DNA of 64,000 nucleotides from Streptomyces lienomycini (lineage in GTDB: Bacteria > Actinomycetota > Actinomycetes > Streptomycetales > Streptomycetaceae), in assembly GCF_027947595.1 (NCBI RefSeq), contig NZ_CP116257.1:6756001-6820000 (forward strand), read 5' to 3'. A program made the translations under genes and the position numbers. The notes under the pieces are model-generated. The model saw only the letters and a list, made by a program, of their open reading frames with translations. It had not been told where the DNA came from and did not search any database. Of the stretch, positions 9,527-17,643 are shown in pieces (position 1 is the first letter of the stretch; every line of letters begins with the position of its first letter).

Positions 9527-10516
9527 GTGAGAAGGGGGAGGGCGATCGGATTGCCGCACACCGAGGCACCGGGCACCGAGGCGGCCCCGAAGACTCGGCT
9601 GCGCTGGTGGACCGAGCTGCCGCTCATCGTCCTCGTGTACGCCTGTTACAGCGCAGGGCGCCTGCTCGTGCGCGGGGACGTCTCCGACGCCGTCGACCAC
9701 GGCCTGGCCCTCCTGGACATCGAGAAGGCGCTCCACCTCAACGCGGAGCACCCGCTCAACCGCCTCTTCACCAGTGAGCCCTGGATCGGCGTACCGGCCG
9801 ACTTCTGGTACGCGTCGCTGCACTACCTGGTCACCCCGGCGGTCCTGATCTGGATCTTCCGCTCCCGCGCGGTGCGTTACCGGGCCGCCCGGACCTGGCT
9901 GATGACGTCCACGTTCATCGGCCTCATCGGCTTCACCCTCCTGCCGACCTGCCCGCCCCGGCTGCTGGACGCGAGTCACGGCTTCGTCGACACGATGGCC
10001 CAGTACAGCTCGTACGGCTGGTGGGGCGGCGAGGCGAGCGCGCCGCGCGGCATGGGCGGGATGACCAACCAGTACGCGGCGATGCCGAGTCTGCACGTCG
10101 GCTGGGCGCTGTGGTGCGGGGTCATGCTGTGGCGCTACGGCGGCACGCGCGTCACGAAGGTCGCCGCCGTCGTCTACCCGCTGGTGACCACGATCGTGGT
10201 GATGGGCACCGCGAACCACTACTTCCTCGACGCGGTCGCGGGCGCGGCCGTGATGGGCGCGGGGCTGCTGCTGACGCCGTTCGTGCTGCGGACCGCGGAC
10301 CGGGTGCGGACCCGGCTCGTGGCCCGTTTCGCCACGGCCGCCACGGCCTCCACGCCCGCCCCGGACGGCGCGGGTTCCCCGATTGTCAGTGGTGGATGCC
10401 AGACTTCCGCGGGTGAGCGATTTCCACGGCAGCGCGAGCAGCGGTTCGGACCAGGAGCCGAGCCGGACCCCGCCCCCTCGGACGCGGGGGACGAGACTCC
10501 GGCACCGGCTCGCTGA
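9527..10516 (+). CDS. PAP2-superfamily membrane phosphatase/transferase
   Basis: A 329-residue multi-pass membrane protein of the PAP2 (phosphatidic acid phosphatase type 2 / inositol-phosphoceramide synthase-like) group. Six or so transmembrane segments lie between residues 25 and 265. Motif remnants are the strand AAMPSLHVGWAL (His of motif C2) and GTANHYFLDAVAG (His of motif C3). Substrates in this group are lipid phosphates. Start: GTG 9527 is given, but the in-frame TTG at 9551 follows a better GGGGGAGG site and may be the true start. The C-terminal 35-40 residues overlap the next gene in another frame and show weaker third-position G/C, so that tail may be unreliable. Confidence 0.82.
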   Translation: MRRGRAIGLPHTEAPGTEAAPKTRLRWWTELPLIVLVYACYSAGRLLVRGDVSDAVDHGLALLDIEKALHLNAEHPLNRLFTSEPWIGVPADFWYASLHYLVTPAVLIWIFRSRAVRYRAARTWLMTSTFIGLIGFTLLPTCPPRLLDASHGFVDTMAQYSSYGWWGGEASAPRGMGGMTNQYAAMPSLHVGWALWCGVMLWRYGGTRVTKVAAVVYPLVTTIVVMGTANHYFLDAVAGAAVMGAGLLLTPFVLRTADRVRTRLVARFATAATASTPAPDGAGSPIVSGGCQTSAGERFPRQREQRFGPGAEPDPAPSDAGDETPAPAR

Positions 10517-11786
10517 GCTGCGCGGTCCCGACGTACCGGCCAAGGCGCTGGACGCGCGTGCCCTGGCCGCCCTCGCCGCCAACCCGGGGTGCCGCCGACG
10601 GGCGATCCTCGACGGCGCCGGGGTGGACAAGGCGTCGCTGGCGAGCGCCCTGGGCTCGCCGTCGGTCTTCGGTCAGTCGCAGTTCGCCTTCACCCGGGGC
10701 AATGCCTTCGAGGCAAGGGTCAAGGCGGACGGCGGCGCCGAGTTGCTGCGGCTCGTGCACGAGCGGCTCGACCGGGGCGCCGAGCCGCCCGCCGAGGCCC
10801 GGGTGGAGACGCCCGACCTGTCCGCGACCGGCCCCGAGGGACGCGCGGCGCGGACGTCACTGGCCCTGCGCGAGGCCACCGGGACGCCCGGTGCGTGGAC
10901 GCTGCTCGACCATCCGATGCTCGCCCTGGACGTCGCCGGTTCCCCCGCCTTCCTGGAGCCGGACGCCGTGGTGGTGCATCCGGACGGCAGCTGGACGGTC
11001 GTCGAGATCAAGTCCTTCCCCCTGCTGGACGGCTCCGCCGACCCGGCGAAGGTCGGCGCCGCCGCCCGGCAGGCCGCGGTGTACGTGCTGGCCCTGGAGC
11101 GGGTCGCCGCCCGCCTCGACCCGGCGCCGCGCGTACGCCACCGTGTGCTGCTGGTCTGCCCCAGGGACTTCTCCAACCTGCCCACCGCCTCCGCCGTCGA
11201 CGTGCGCAAGCAGCGCGCCGTCACCGACCGCCAGCTGGCCCGTCTGACCCGCATCGAGGACATCGCCGACGCGCTCCCCGAGGGCGTCTGCTTCTCCCCC
11301 GAGCTGCCGGCCGAGGAGCTGGCGGCGGCGGTCGAGTCCGTCCCGGCGACGTACGCGCCCGAGTGCCTGTCCGCCTGCGAACTGGCCTTCCACTGCCGTG
11401 CCCGGTCCCGCGAGGCCGGTGCGGTGACCAGCCTGGGCCGCCCGGTGCGGGCCGAGCTGGGCGGTCTCTCGACGGTGCGGGACGTGCTGGCCGCGGCCCG
11501 CGGGGAGGCGGGCGACCCGGACGATCCGGCGGTGGCCGCGCTGCGCAGGGCGGCCCACCTGCGTTCCGAGGCCCTCGCGGCCGCGGGGCCGCCGGGTCCG
11601 GCGGGTCCGGCGGGGCGACCGGGTCCGCGACCGCCGTCACCGGTGAGGTGTCCGGGTGTCGCTGATCACCACGCTCGCCCGGCTGGAGGCCGTGCGCTCC
11701 GGCCGCGCCCAGCCCGCCGCCACCGTCCGCCACCGGCACCTGTCCGACCGGCCGCTGGTCTTCGTACCGCTGATCACCGCCGGTGA
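10413..11786 (+). CDS. RecB/Cas4-like PD-(D/E)XK nuclease
   Basis: Putative DNA nuclease, first gene of a coupled trio. The PD-(D/E)XK core is FLEPDAVVVHPDG followed by WTVVEIKSFP, giving the D...ExK triad. One Cys in NPGCRRRAI near the N-terminus plus the cluster PECLSACELAFHC (C-x3-C-x5-C) near the C-terminus resemble the four Fe-S ligands of Cas4/AddB-type nucleases. It is similar to TM0106-type RecB-like nucleases that are often fused to a helicase. GTG 10413 is chosen because coding-like third positions begin there; GTG 10389 and 10392 are alternatives. The 3' end is doubtful: beyond about 11580 this frame has weak codon bias and runs 131 bases into the next gene, while another frame ends cleanly at 11665. 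Confidence 0.75.
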   Translation: MSDFHGSASSGSDQEPSRTPPPRTRGTRLRHRLAELRGPDVPAKALDARALAALAANPGCRRRAILDGAGVDKASLASALGSPSVFGQSQFAFTRGNAFEARVKADGGAELLRLVHERLDRGAEPPAEARVETPDLSATGPEGRAARTSLALREATGTPGAWTLLDHPMLALDVAGSPAFLEPDAVVVHPDGSWTVVEIKSFPLLDGSADPAKVGAAARQAAVYVLALERVAARLDPAPRVRHRVLLVCPRDFSNLPTASAVDVRKQRAVTDRQLARLTRIEDIADALPEGVCFSPELPAEELAAAVESVPATYAPECLSACELAFHCRARSREAGAVTSLGRPVRAELGGLSTVRDVLAAARGEAGDPDDPAVAALRRAAHLRSEALAAAGPPGPAGPAGRPGPRPPSPVRCPGVADHHARPAGGRALRPRPARRHRPPPAPVRPAAGLRTADHRR

Positions 11787-13320
11787 GGCGGGCGCCCCGC
11801 TCGGCGCGCTGGTCGGCACCGACCGGGACGCGCCGCATCTGCTGGTGGTGCCGCAGCCCCGCGACCGCGACCTGCGCTTCGCCTTCCTGGCCGAGCTGGC
11901 CGGCATCGTGCTGCCGCACGTCGAGGCGTACGCGGAGAGCGTCGAGGCCGCCGAGCGCACCGAGACCGACCCGGAGACGGGCAAGCGGGTCAAGGTCGAG
12001 GTCGACCTGTGCGCGGACGCCGCGCAGCTGGTCGTGCCGAGCCGCGCGGGCATCGACTTCGTACGGCTGCTGGGCCGCTCCATGCGCTTTCGGCGTACGG
12101 CGGAGCAGGACCCGGAGACCCCGCACCCCGCGCCGCCGCGGGTGCCGCTGCTCGGCCGGTGGCTGACCCACTACGGCGAGCGGGCCCGTGTCCCCGGCTC
12201 CTCGCTCCTCCTGGCGATGACCGACCTGCTGGGCCGGCACTGGGCCACCGGGCAGTCCACGCTGGAGGACCAGCACCTCGGGGCCCTGCTCGCGTGGATC
12301 GCTCCGGGCGACGGGGAGTCGTCCGGAGCGCGGGCCGCGCGCCGCGCCGAACTGGCCCGGGGCGACGACGGCCAGTTGCTGTGCCCGCCCGCGGGCCCGG
12401 CGACCGACCCGGCCTTCGACAACAAGCTGCTCGCCCCCGCCATCGAGCGCTACGACCGCGCCCGCACCGCGCTGGCCGCCGCCGAGGACGGTCTGGAGGC
12501 CGACGAACGGCTCGGCGCGCTCACGGCCGCCGAGCGGGAGATCCGGACCCTGGTCGAGAGCCGTACGCGGCCGACCTGGGACGCGGTGTGGCGGGGCCTG
12601 GATTTGCTGCGGGCGCTGCCCGAGGGGGCGCACGCCGAGGAGCGCTGGACCCGCGACCGCTGGTCGTTCACCTCCCACCGCGACCGCATCCTGGCCGGCG
12701 AGCCCCCGCAGCCGCGTCGCGACGACGCGGTGACGGCGGCGAACAAGCTGGCCACGCGCGAGCGCGAACAGGCCCGGCTGGAGGCGCAGGAGGCGCTGGA
12801 CGACCCGCTGGTGATGGCCGGGCGGCGACTGTCCGGGGAGGCGTTCGCGGGCGAGGTCGTCGACGTGGTGATGGCGTACAGCGAGAGCAGGCGGCCCAGT
12901 CCGCGCCCGCTGGTCACGGTCCGCACGGACGACCGCCCGCACCTGGGCGAGCGGGTGAAGGTCTACCGCTCGCTGGGCGGCAAGCCCCAGGCGGCGGAGT
13001 ACGTCGGCCCGGCGCCCACGGACGAGCCCGACGGCAAGCGCCACGACGCCCGCGGCGACGGGGGCGACGGCGACGGGGGCGACGACGGGACGCTGGTCCT
13101 GCGGATCGTGGACAAGATGGGCCGCGGCAAGGAGCCCGAACCGGGGTCGGTGCCGGAGAAGGGCGACCTCGTCTGCTTCACCCTCTTCGAGCACGAGCAG
13201 CGGGGCGGCGCGAAGCTCCCCGACCCGGAGCAGACCCCGTGGACGCACGGCGGCCCGCCCGGTGAGGGGGCCGCCGTACCGGAGGCCGCCGACGCCCAGA
13301 CCGAGGAGGACGTGCTGTGA
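11656..13320 (+). CDS. Uncharacterised middle protein of the nuclease-helicase trio
   Basis: A 554-residue protein whose family I do not recognise. GTG 11656 is used because an in-frame TGA lies at 11644 and a GAGG site lies seven bases upstream. The N-terminal half (1-200) is mixed alpha/beta; the middle (about 270-400) is rich in charged helices; residues 405-515 look beta-rich (PRPLVTVRTDDRPHLGERV, TLVLRIVDKMG, KGDLVCFTLFEHE) and could be an OB or barrel domain, split by an acidic Gly/Asp insert. In Upf1/Dna2-type helicases a barrel lies upstream of motif I, so this protein may supply that part for the next gene; this is inference. Its stop overlaps the helicase start as GTGA. Confidence 0.8.
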   Translation: MSLITTLARLEAVRSGRAQPAATVRHRHLSDRPLVFVPLITAGEAGAPLGALVGTDRDAPHLLVVPQPRDRDLRFAFLAELAGIVLPHVEAYAESVEAAERTETDPETGKRVKVEVDLCADAAQLVVPSRAGIDFVRLLGRSMRFRRTAEQDPETPHPAPPRVPLLGRWLTHYGERARVPGSSLLLAMTDLLGRHWATGQSTLEDQHLGALLAWIAPGDGESSGARAARRAELARGDDGQLLCPPAGPATDPAFDNKLLAPAIERYDRARTALAAAEDGLEADERLGALTAAEREIRTLVESRTRPTWDAVWRGLDLLRALPEGAHAEERWTRDRWSFTSHRDRILAGEPPQPRRDDAVTAANKLATREREQARLEAQEALDDPLVMAGRRLSGEAFAGEVVDVVMAYSESRRPSPRPLVTVRTDDRPHLGERVKVYRSLGGKPQAAEYVGPAPTDEPDGKRHDARGDGGDGDGGDDGTLVLRIVDKMGRGKEPEPGSVPEKGDLVCFTLFEHEQRGGAKLPDPEQTPWTHGGPPGEGAAVPEAADAQTEEDVL

Positions 13321-14678
13321 CCGCCGAAGCCCCCGCCGCGCCCGCCGCCCCCGCCTTCGACCCGGGCGCGGAGGCCGCGCGTGCCACCGCGGCGATCCTG
13401 GACGACACCCTGCACGGCACGGAGCGCGGTGTCGTCGTCGACTCCCCGCCCGGTGCGGGGAAGTCCACGCTGGTGGTGCGCGCGGCGCTGGAGCTGGCCG
13501 AGGCCGGCCGGCCCCTGATGGTGGTCGCGCAGACCAACGCGCAGGTGGACGACCTGGTCCTGCGCCTGGCCGAGAAGAACCCGGACCTCCCGGTGGGCCG
13601 CCTGCACAGCAGCGACGCCGACCCGTACGACAAGGCGCTCGACGCGCTGGCGGGCGTACGCAAGTCGGCGAAGGCCGCCGACCTGGCGGGGCAGGCCGTG
13701 GTCCTGTCGACGGCCGCGAAGTGGGCGCACGTCACGGTGGACGAGCAGTGGCGGCACGCGATCGTCGACGAGGCGTACCAGATGCGCTCCGACTCCCTCC
13801 TGGCCGTCGCCGGGCTCTTCGAGCGGGCGCTGTTCGTGGGCGATCCGGGCCAGCTGGACCCGTTCGCGACGGTGGGCAGCGAGCAGTGGGCGGGGCTGGC
13901 CTACGACCCGTCGACGTCCGCCGTGACGACGCTCCTCGCCCACAACCCGACCCTTCCCCAGCACCGTCTCCCGGTCTCCTGGCGCCTGCCGGCGTCGGCG
14001 GCCCGTCTGGTCTCCGACGCGTTCTACCCGTACACGCCGTTCCGCAGCGGCACGGACCACGGCGACCGGAGCCTGGCCTTCGCGGTGCCGTCGGACGGTT
14101 CGGGCCCCGACCGGGTGATCGACGAGGCCGCCGCCTCGGGCTGGGGCCTGCTGGAGCTTCCGGCCCGGCACACCCCGCGCACCGACCCGGAGGCGGTGCG
14201 GGCGGTGGCGGCGGTGGTCCGGCGCCTGCTGGACCGCGAGGGCAGCGCCACTTCGGAGCGCTCCCCCGTGCCCGCGCCCCTGACCGCGGCCCGTATCGCC
14301 GTCGGCACCGCGCACCGCGACCAGGCGGCGGCGGTCCGTTCCGCGCTCGCCGACCTCGGGGTGCACGACGTGACCGTGGACACGGCCAACCGCCTCCAGG
14401 GCCGCGAGTACGACGTCACGGTCGTCCTGCACCCGCTCTCCGGCCGCCCCGACGCCACCGCCTTCCACCTGGAGACCGGCCGCCTGTGCGTCCTGGCCTC
14501 CCGGCACCGGCACGCCTGCATCGTGGTCTGCCGGGAGGGCGTCGGTGATCTGCTGGACGACTACCCGTCCACGGAACCCGTCCAGTTGGGCACGCTGGTG
14601 AAGTTCCCGGACGGTTGGGAGGCCAATCACGCGGTACTGGCGCACCTCGCCGAGCACCGGGTGGCCTGGCGCCCCTGA
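13317..14678 (+). CDS. Superfamily 1 (Upf1/Dna2-like) helicase ATPase
   Basis: A 453-residue ATPase with a near-complete SF1 motif set: Walker A GPPGAGKST (about residue 43), motif Ia AQTNAQVDDL, Walker B IVDEAYQM (about 150), motif III GDPGQLDP, motif IV SWRLP, motif V NRLQGREYDVTVVLHP and a motif VI-like LASRHRHA. It lacks the N-terminal barrel of full-length Dna2-type enzymes, which fits a split enzyme with the coupled upstream protein. With the nuclease gene it makes a three-gene unit (10413-14678) resembling fused RecB-nuclease/helicase proteins. The last 23 codons lie in the first copy of a 130-bp tandem duplication, and two silent-looking partial copies of the gene end follow the stop. 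Confidence 0.85.
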   Translation: MTAEAPAAPAAPAFDPGAEAARATAAILDDTLHGTERGVVVDSPPGAGKSTLVVRAALELAEAGRPLMVVAQTNAQVDDLVLRLAEKNPDLPVGRLHSSDADPYDKALDALAGVRKSAKAADLAGQAVVLSTAAKWAHVTVDEQWRHAIVDEAYQMRSDSLLAVAGLFERALFVGDPGQLDPFATVGSEQWAGLAYDPSTSAVTTLLAHNPTLPQHRLPVSWRLPASAARLVSDAFYPYTPFRSGTDHGDRSLAFAVPSDGSGPDRVIDEAAASGWGLLELPARHTPRTDPEAVRAVAAVVRRLLDREGSATSERSPVPAPLTAARIAVGTAHRDQAAAVRSALADLGVHDVTVDTANRLQGREYDVTVVLHPLSGRPDATAFHLETGRLCVLASRHRHACIVVCREGVGDLLDDYPSTEPVQLGTLVKFPDGWEANHAVLAHLAEHRVAWRP

Positions 14679-14912
14679 CCGCCCCCTCCACCGGACGGAG
14701 TCCGGCACGCCGCCGCAGGCGGCCGATGGATACAGCCCGGACGGCTGGGAGGCCAACCACGCGGTACTGGCACACCTCGCCGAGCACCGGGTGGCCTGGC
14801 GCCCCTGACCGCCCCCTCCACCGGACGGAGTCCGGCACGCCGCCGCAGGCGGCCGATGGATACAGCCCGGACGGCTGGGAGGCCAACCACGCGGTACTGG
14901 CACACCTCGCCG
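14607..14912. repeat. 130-bp tandem duplication, about 2.35 copies
   Basis: Units begin near 14607, 14737 and 14867 (partial, 46 bases). The unit starts in the helicase C-terminal codons (PDGWEANHAVLAHLAEHRVAWRP, stop) and includes the downstream spacer. Copies 2 and 3 are identical over their shared length; copy 1 differs at three positions in the coding segment. Each spacer contains two small hairpins, CCGGAC-GGA-GTCCGG and GCCGCC-GCA-GGCGGC. The array ends 46 bases before the next start codon. Confidence 0.9.
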
Positions 14913-14958
14913 ACAAATCCGCTGCCCGCCGGCGGGCCGACGTGCCAGAATCCGACGC

Positions 14959-15987
14959 ATGTCTGTTCGATACCCGCGCCCCTTGCGCCCAGGAGACCGC
15001 GTCGCCGTCACCTCGCCGTCCAGCGGGGTGCCGGACCGGCTCCGTGAACGCCTGCACGTGGCCGTGCGCGACGTCGAGGCGCTCGGCTACGAGGTGGTGC
15101 TCGGGGAGTGCATGGACGGCTCGGGCCACATCAGCGCTCCCGCCGCCGCGCGTGCCGAGGAACTGACGCGGATGCTGACCGATCCCGGCATCGCGGCGGT
15201 GGTGCCGCCGTGGGGCGGCGAGTTGGCCGTCGACCTCGTCCCGCTGCTCGACTGGGACCGGCTGCGCGACGCCGAACCGACGTGGCTCGTGGGCTTCTCC
15301 GACATGTCGACCCTCATGACCCCGCTGACCCTGCTCACCGGGACGGCGACGCTCCACGGCAACAACCTCATGGACACCCCGTACCGGACCCCGGCCGGGC
15401 TGGTCTCCTGGCTCGACATCGTGAGCGCCCCGCGCGGGCACCGGTTCACCCAGGTCCCGCCGGGCCGCCACAGGTCCACCGGCTGGGACGACTACGCGCT
15501 CCACCCGGAGGTGCGGGAGTGCACGCTCGACGCTCCCGGCACGTGGACCCGGCTGGACGCGAGCGGCGACCTGGAGGTCGGGGGCCGTCTGATCGGCGGC
15601 TGCGTCGAGACACTGTGCAGCCTCACCGGGAGCGGCTTCCTCGACACGTCCGCCTTCGCGCGGGCCGAGGCTCCGGAGGGGCTGCTGGTGTACGTGGAGG
15701 CGTGCGGCGACGACGCCTTCGCCATCTGCCGGAACCTGCACGGCATGCGGCTGGCCGGGTTCTTCGACGCCGCGAACGCGGTGCTGGTCGGCCGGACCTC
15801 GGCCCCGGACACCCCGTCACTGACCCAGCACCAGGCCGTACTGGACGCGCTCGGCCCGTTGAACGTACCGATCGTCGCCGACGTGGAGTGCGGCCACGTC
15901 CCGCCGTACATGCCGATCGTCAACGGCGCGCACGGCCGTCTGGTCCACACCTCGACGCGGAGCGAACTGACCCAGTCCCTGATCTGA
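14959..15987 (+). CDS. S66 family LD-carboxypeptidase / MccF-like peptidase
   Basis: A 342-residue serine peptidase of family S66, which includes muropeptide LD-carboxypeptidase and the microcin C self-immunity protein MccF. The nucleophile Ser lies in LVGFSDMSTLM (about residue 115), the Glu in LVYVEACGDD (about 239) and the His in DVECGHVPPYMP (about 313), giving the Ser-Glu-His triad. There is no signal peptide, so it is cytoplasmic, which suits peptidoglycan recycling or detoxification of aminoacyl-nucleotide antibiotics; the sequence does not separate these. It starts just after the 130-bp repeat. Confidence 0.87.
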   Translation: MSVRYPRPLRPGDRVAVTSPSSGVPDRLRERLHVAVRDVEALGYEVVLGECMDGSGHISAPAAARAEELTRMLTDPGIAAVVPPWGGELAVDLVPLLDWDRLRDAEPTWLVGFSDMSTLMTPLTLLTGTATLHGNNLMDTPYRTPAGLVSWLDIVSAPRGHRFTQVPPGRHRSTGWDDYALHPEVRECTLDAPGTWTRLDASGDLEVGGRLIGGCVETLCSLTGSGFLDTSAFARAEAPEGLLVYVEACGDDAFAICRNLHGMRLAGFFDAANAVLVGRTSAPDTPSLTQHQAVLDALGPLNVPIVADVECGHVPPYMPIVNGAHGRLVHTSTRSELTQSLI

Positions 15988-16046
15988 CACGCGGACGCGC
16001 CGCCCGCGTCGTACGGTCGTACCGATACCGGCGAGGAGGTCTGCTG

Positions 16047-16613
16047 ATGCGCAGGGTGACCTATTCGATGAACGTGTCCCTCGACGGCTATGTCGTCGAC
16101 GCGGACGGAGCCTTCGACTGGTCGGTCCCGGACGAGGAGGTCTTCCGCCACTTCATCGACGAGCTGCGGCAGACCAGCACGCACCTGCTGGGGCGGCGGC
16201 TGTACGAGACGATGCTGTACTGGGACACCGCCGATCGTGACGAGTCGCTCGGCGCCGCGGAGTTGGAGTGGGCCGCGCTGTGGAAGGCGCTGCCGAAGGT
16301 GGTGTTCTCCAGGACGCTGACGTCGGTGCGGGGCAGCAACACCCGCCTGGCCTCCGGCACCCCGGCGGAAGAGATCGAGCGCCTGCGGGCCGAGCCCGGC
16401 GACAGCGACATCGCGATCGGCGGCGCGACGCTCGCCGCCGAGGCCGCCGCGGCGGACCTGATCGACGAGTACCGGGCCACGGTCCACCCGGTGCTGGTCG
16501 GCGGTGGCACCCCGTTCTTCCCGCGGCACGGACGCCGGGTGCACCTCGAACTCGTCGAGACCCGCACCTTCACCTCACGCGTCGCCTACCTCCGCCACCG
16601 CGTGACCCGCTGA
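16047..16613 (+). CDS. RibD C-terminal / dihydrofolate-reductase-like protein
   Basis: A 188-residue protein of the dihydrofolate-reductase-like RibD C-terminal family, expected to bind NADPH. The opening RRVTYSMNVSLDGYVVD, the LLGRRLYETMLYW block and the late HPVLVGGGTPFFP are characteristic, as is the glycine motif DIAIGGATLAAEAAA. The ATG at 16047 has a GAGGAGG site eight bases upstream. Members of this family are stand-alone reductases with mostly unknown substrates; it is not the bifunctional riboflavin enzyme. Confidence 0.87.
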   Translation: MRRVTYSMNVSLDGYVVDADGAFDWSVPDEEVFRHFIDELRQTSTHLLGRRLYETMLYWDTADRDESLGAAELEWAALWKALPKVVFSRTLTSVRGSNTRLASGTPAEEIERLRAEPGDSDIAIGGATLAAEAAAADLIDEYRATVHPVLVGGGTPFFPRHGRRVHLELVETRTFTSRVAYLRHRVTR

Positions 16614-16648
16614 CCTGCCCAGTCGCACCGTGTGACGCCGTCACCCGT

Positions 16649-17503
16649 TCACCCGCCGGTCGGCCGGTCCGCCGTGACCAGCCATGACGTGCTGCGGAGC
16701 CGGACGGCACCGTCCGCCGCCTCGTACGCGCGCAGGTGGTCCGCCAGGGCGCGGCGGGCGCGGGCCCGTGCGGGCGGATCGGCCTGTTCCATCAGGTGGC
16801 GGCCGGGCCCGGTGCCCAGGACGAAGTCCGCCGCGTCCTCGGCTCCGTGGCCCCAGGTCCCGTAGGCCTGGGCGCGGTTGACGGTGACGCCGGCGAATCC
16901 CGCGGCGGTGAGGACGTCGCTGATGCGGTCCGGGTCGGCGAGGGAGAACATGCCGGGCAGCCCCGGCTGTCCGAAGCCGCCGACCGGCAGGAAGTCGCGA
17001 AGCGACGCCATCGCCGTCACCCAGTCGTTGAGCGTCGCGTCGGCGGGGCAGACGAATGCCAGGCGCCCGCCGGGTCGCAGCGCACGGCCGACGTTGCCGA
17101 AGGCGGCCACGGGGTCGGCGAAGAACATCACCCCGTAGCGACTGATCGCCACGTCGAACGCGCCCGCCTCGAAGGGGTGCGCCTGCGCGTCGCCCCGCAT
17201 GAAGGAGGCGTTGGCGACGCCTTCCCGCTCGGCGCGGGCCCGCGCCTCGGTCAGCATCGGGCCGGACAGGTCGAGACCGAGTGCGTGTCCGCGCGGTGCC
17301 CGGAGCGCGGCCAGGCGCGTGGTCTGCCCCGAGCCGCAACCGAGGTCGAGGGTCCGGTGGGTCCCGGTGATCGCGGCGGCGTCGAGGAGCGGCTCGTCGA
17401 AGCCCTCGTTCACGGCGTTCCAGCGGTCCTGGTTGCGTGCCCAGTGGGCTCCTTCGGGGCCGTTCCACGCCTGGGCCTGCTCGGTGTTGACGATGTCCGG
17501 CAC
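16649..17503 (-). CDS. Class I SAM-dependent methyltransferase
   Basis: A 284-residue cytoplasmic methyltransferase of the UbiE/type 11 kind. The SAM-binding motif I is RTLDLGCGSGQTTRLAA (near residue 50), followed by the acidic LGLDLSGPML and the post-motif strand AFDVAISRYGVMFFADP. The GTG at 17503 is chosen because AGGAGG lies five bases upstream. The gene is divergent from a TetR regulator, with a double palindrome between them, so it is a likely TetR target. The substrate is unknown. Confidence 0.85.
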   Translation of the reverse strand: MPDIVNTEQAQAWNGPEGAHWARNQDRWNAVNEGFDEPLLDAAAITGTHRTLDLGCGSGQTTRLAALRAPRGHALGLDLSGPMLTEARARAEREGVANASFMRGDAQAHPFEAGAFDVAISRYGVMFFADPVAAFGNVGRALRPGGRLAFVCPADATLNDWVTAMASLRDFLPVGGFGQPGLPGMFSLADPDRISDVLTAAGFAGVTVNRAQAYGTWGHGAEDAADFVLGTGPGRHLMEQADPPARARARRALADHLRAYEAADGAVRLRSTSWLVTADRPTGG

Positions 17504-17533
17504 GGGGGCCTCCTGTGGTGAAGCATCTGGGTC

Positions 17534-17568
17534 TGGGCGTGTGCCCAAACAGTATGGGCGCACGCCCA
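17534..17568. promoter_or_regulatory. Double palindromic operator between methyltransferase and TetR genes
   Basis: Two 14-bp palindromes, TGGGCGTGTGCCCA at 17534-17547 and TGGGCGCACGCCCA at 17555-17568, have centres 21 bp apart (two helical turns). They lie 31 bases upstream of the methyltransferase start and 76 bases upstream of the TetR start. This is the usual layout of a TetR dimer-pair operator. The binding protein is inferred from position only. Confidence 0.7.
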
Positions 17569-17643
17569 AACCCGCAATCCCCGTTACCCTTCACAGGACA
17601 CGAGCCCCTGGAGGGCGGCGGACTTCGAACGGATGGGAGGCCC

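Noticed and set aside
10395-10516. Frameshift at the end of the PAP2 gene
   Set aside because: Codon bias drops in its last 40 codons where it overlaps the nuclease gene, but overlap alone can explain this and no better end frame was clear.
14607-14912. Insertion sequence or MITE
   Set aside because: No terminal inverted repeats or target duplication; the unit begins inside a host gene, so it is a local tandem duplication.
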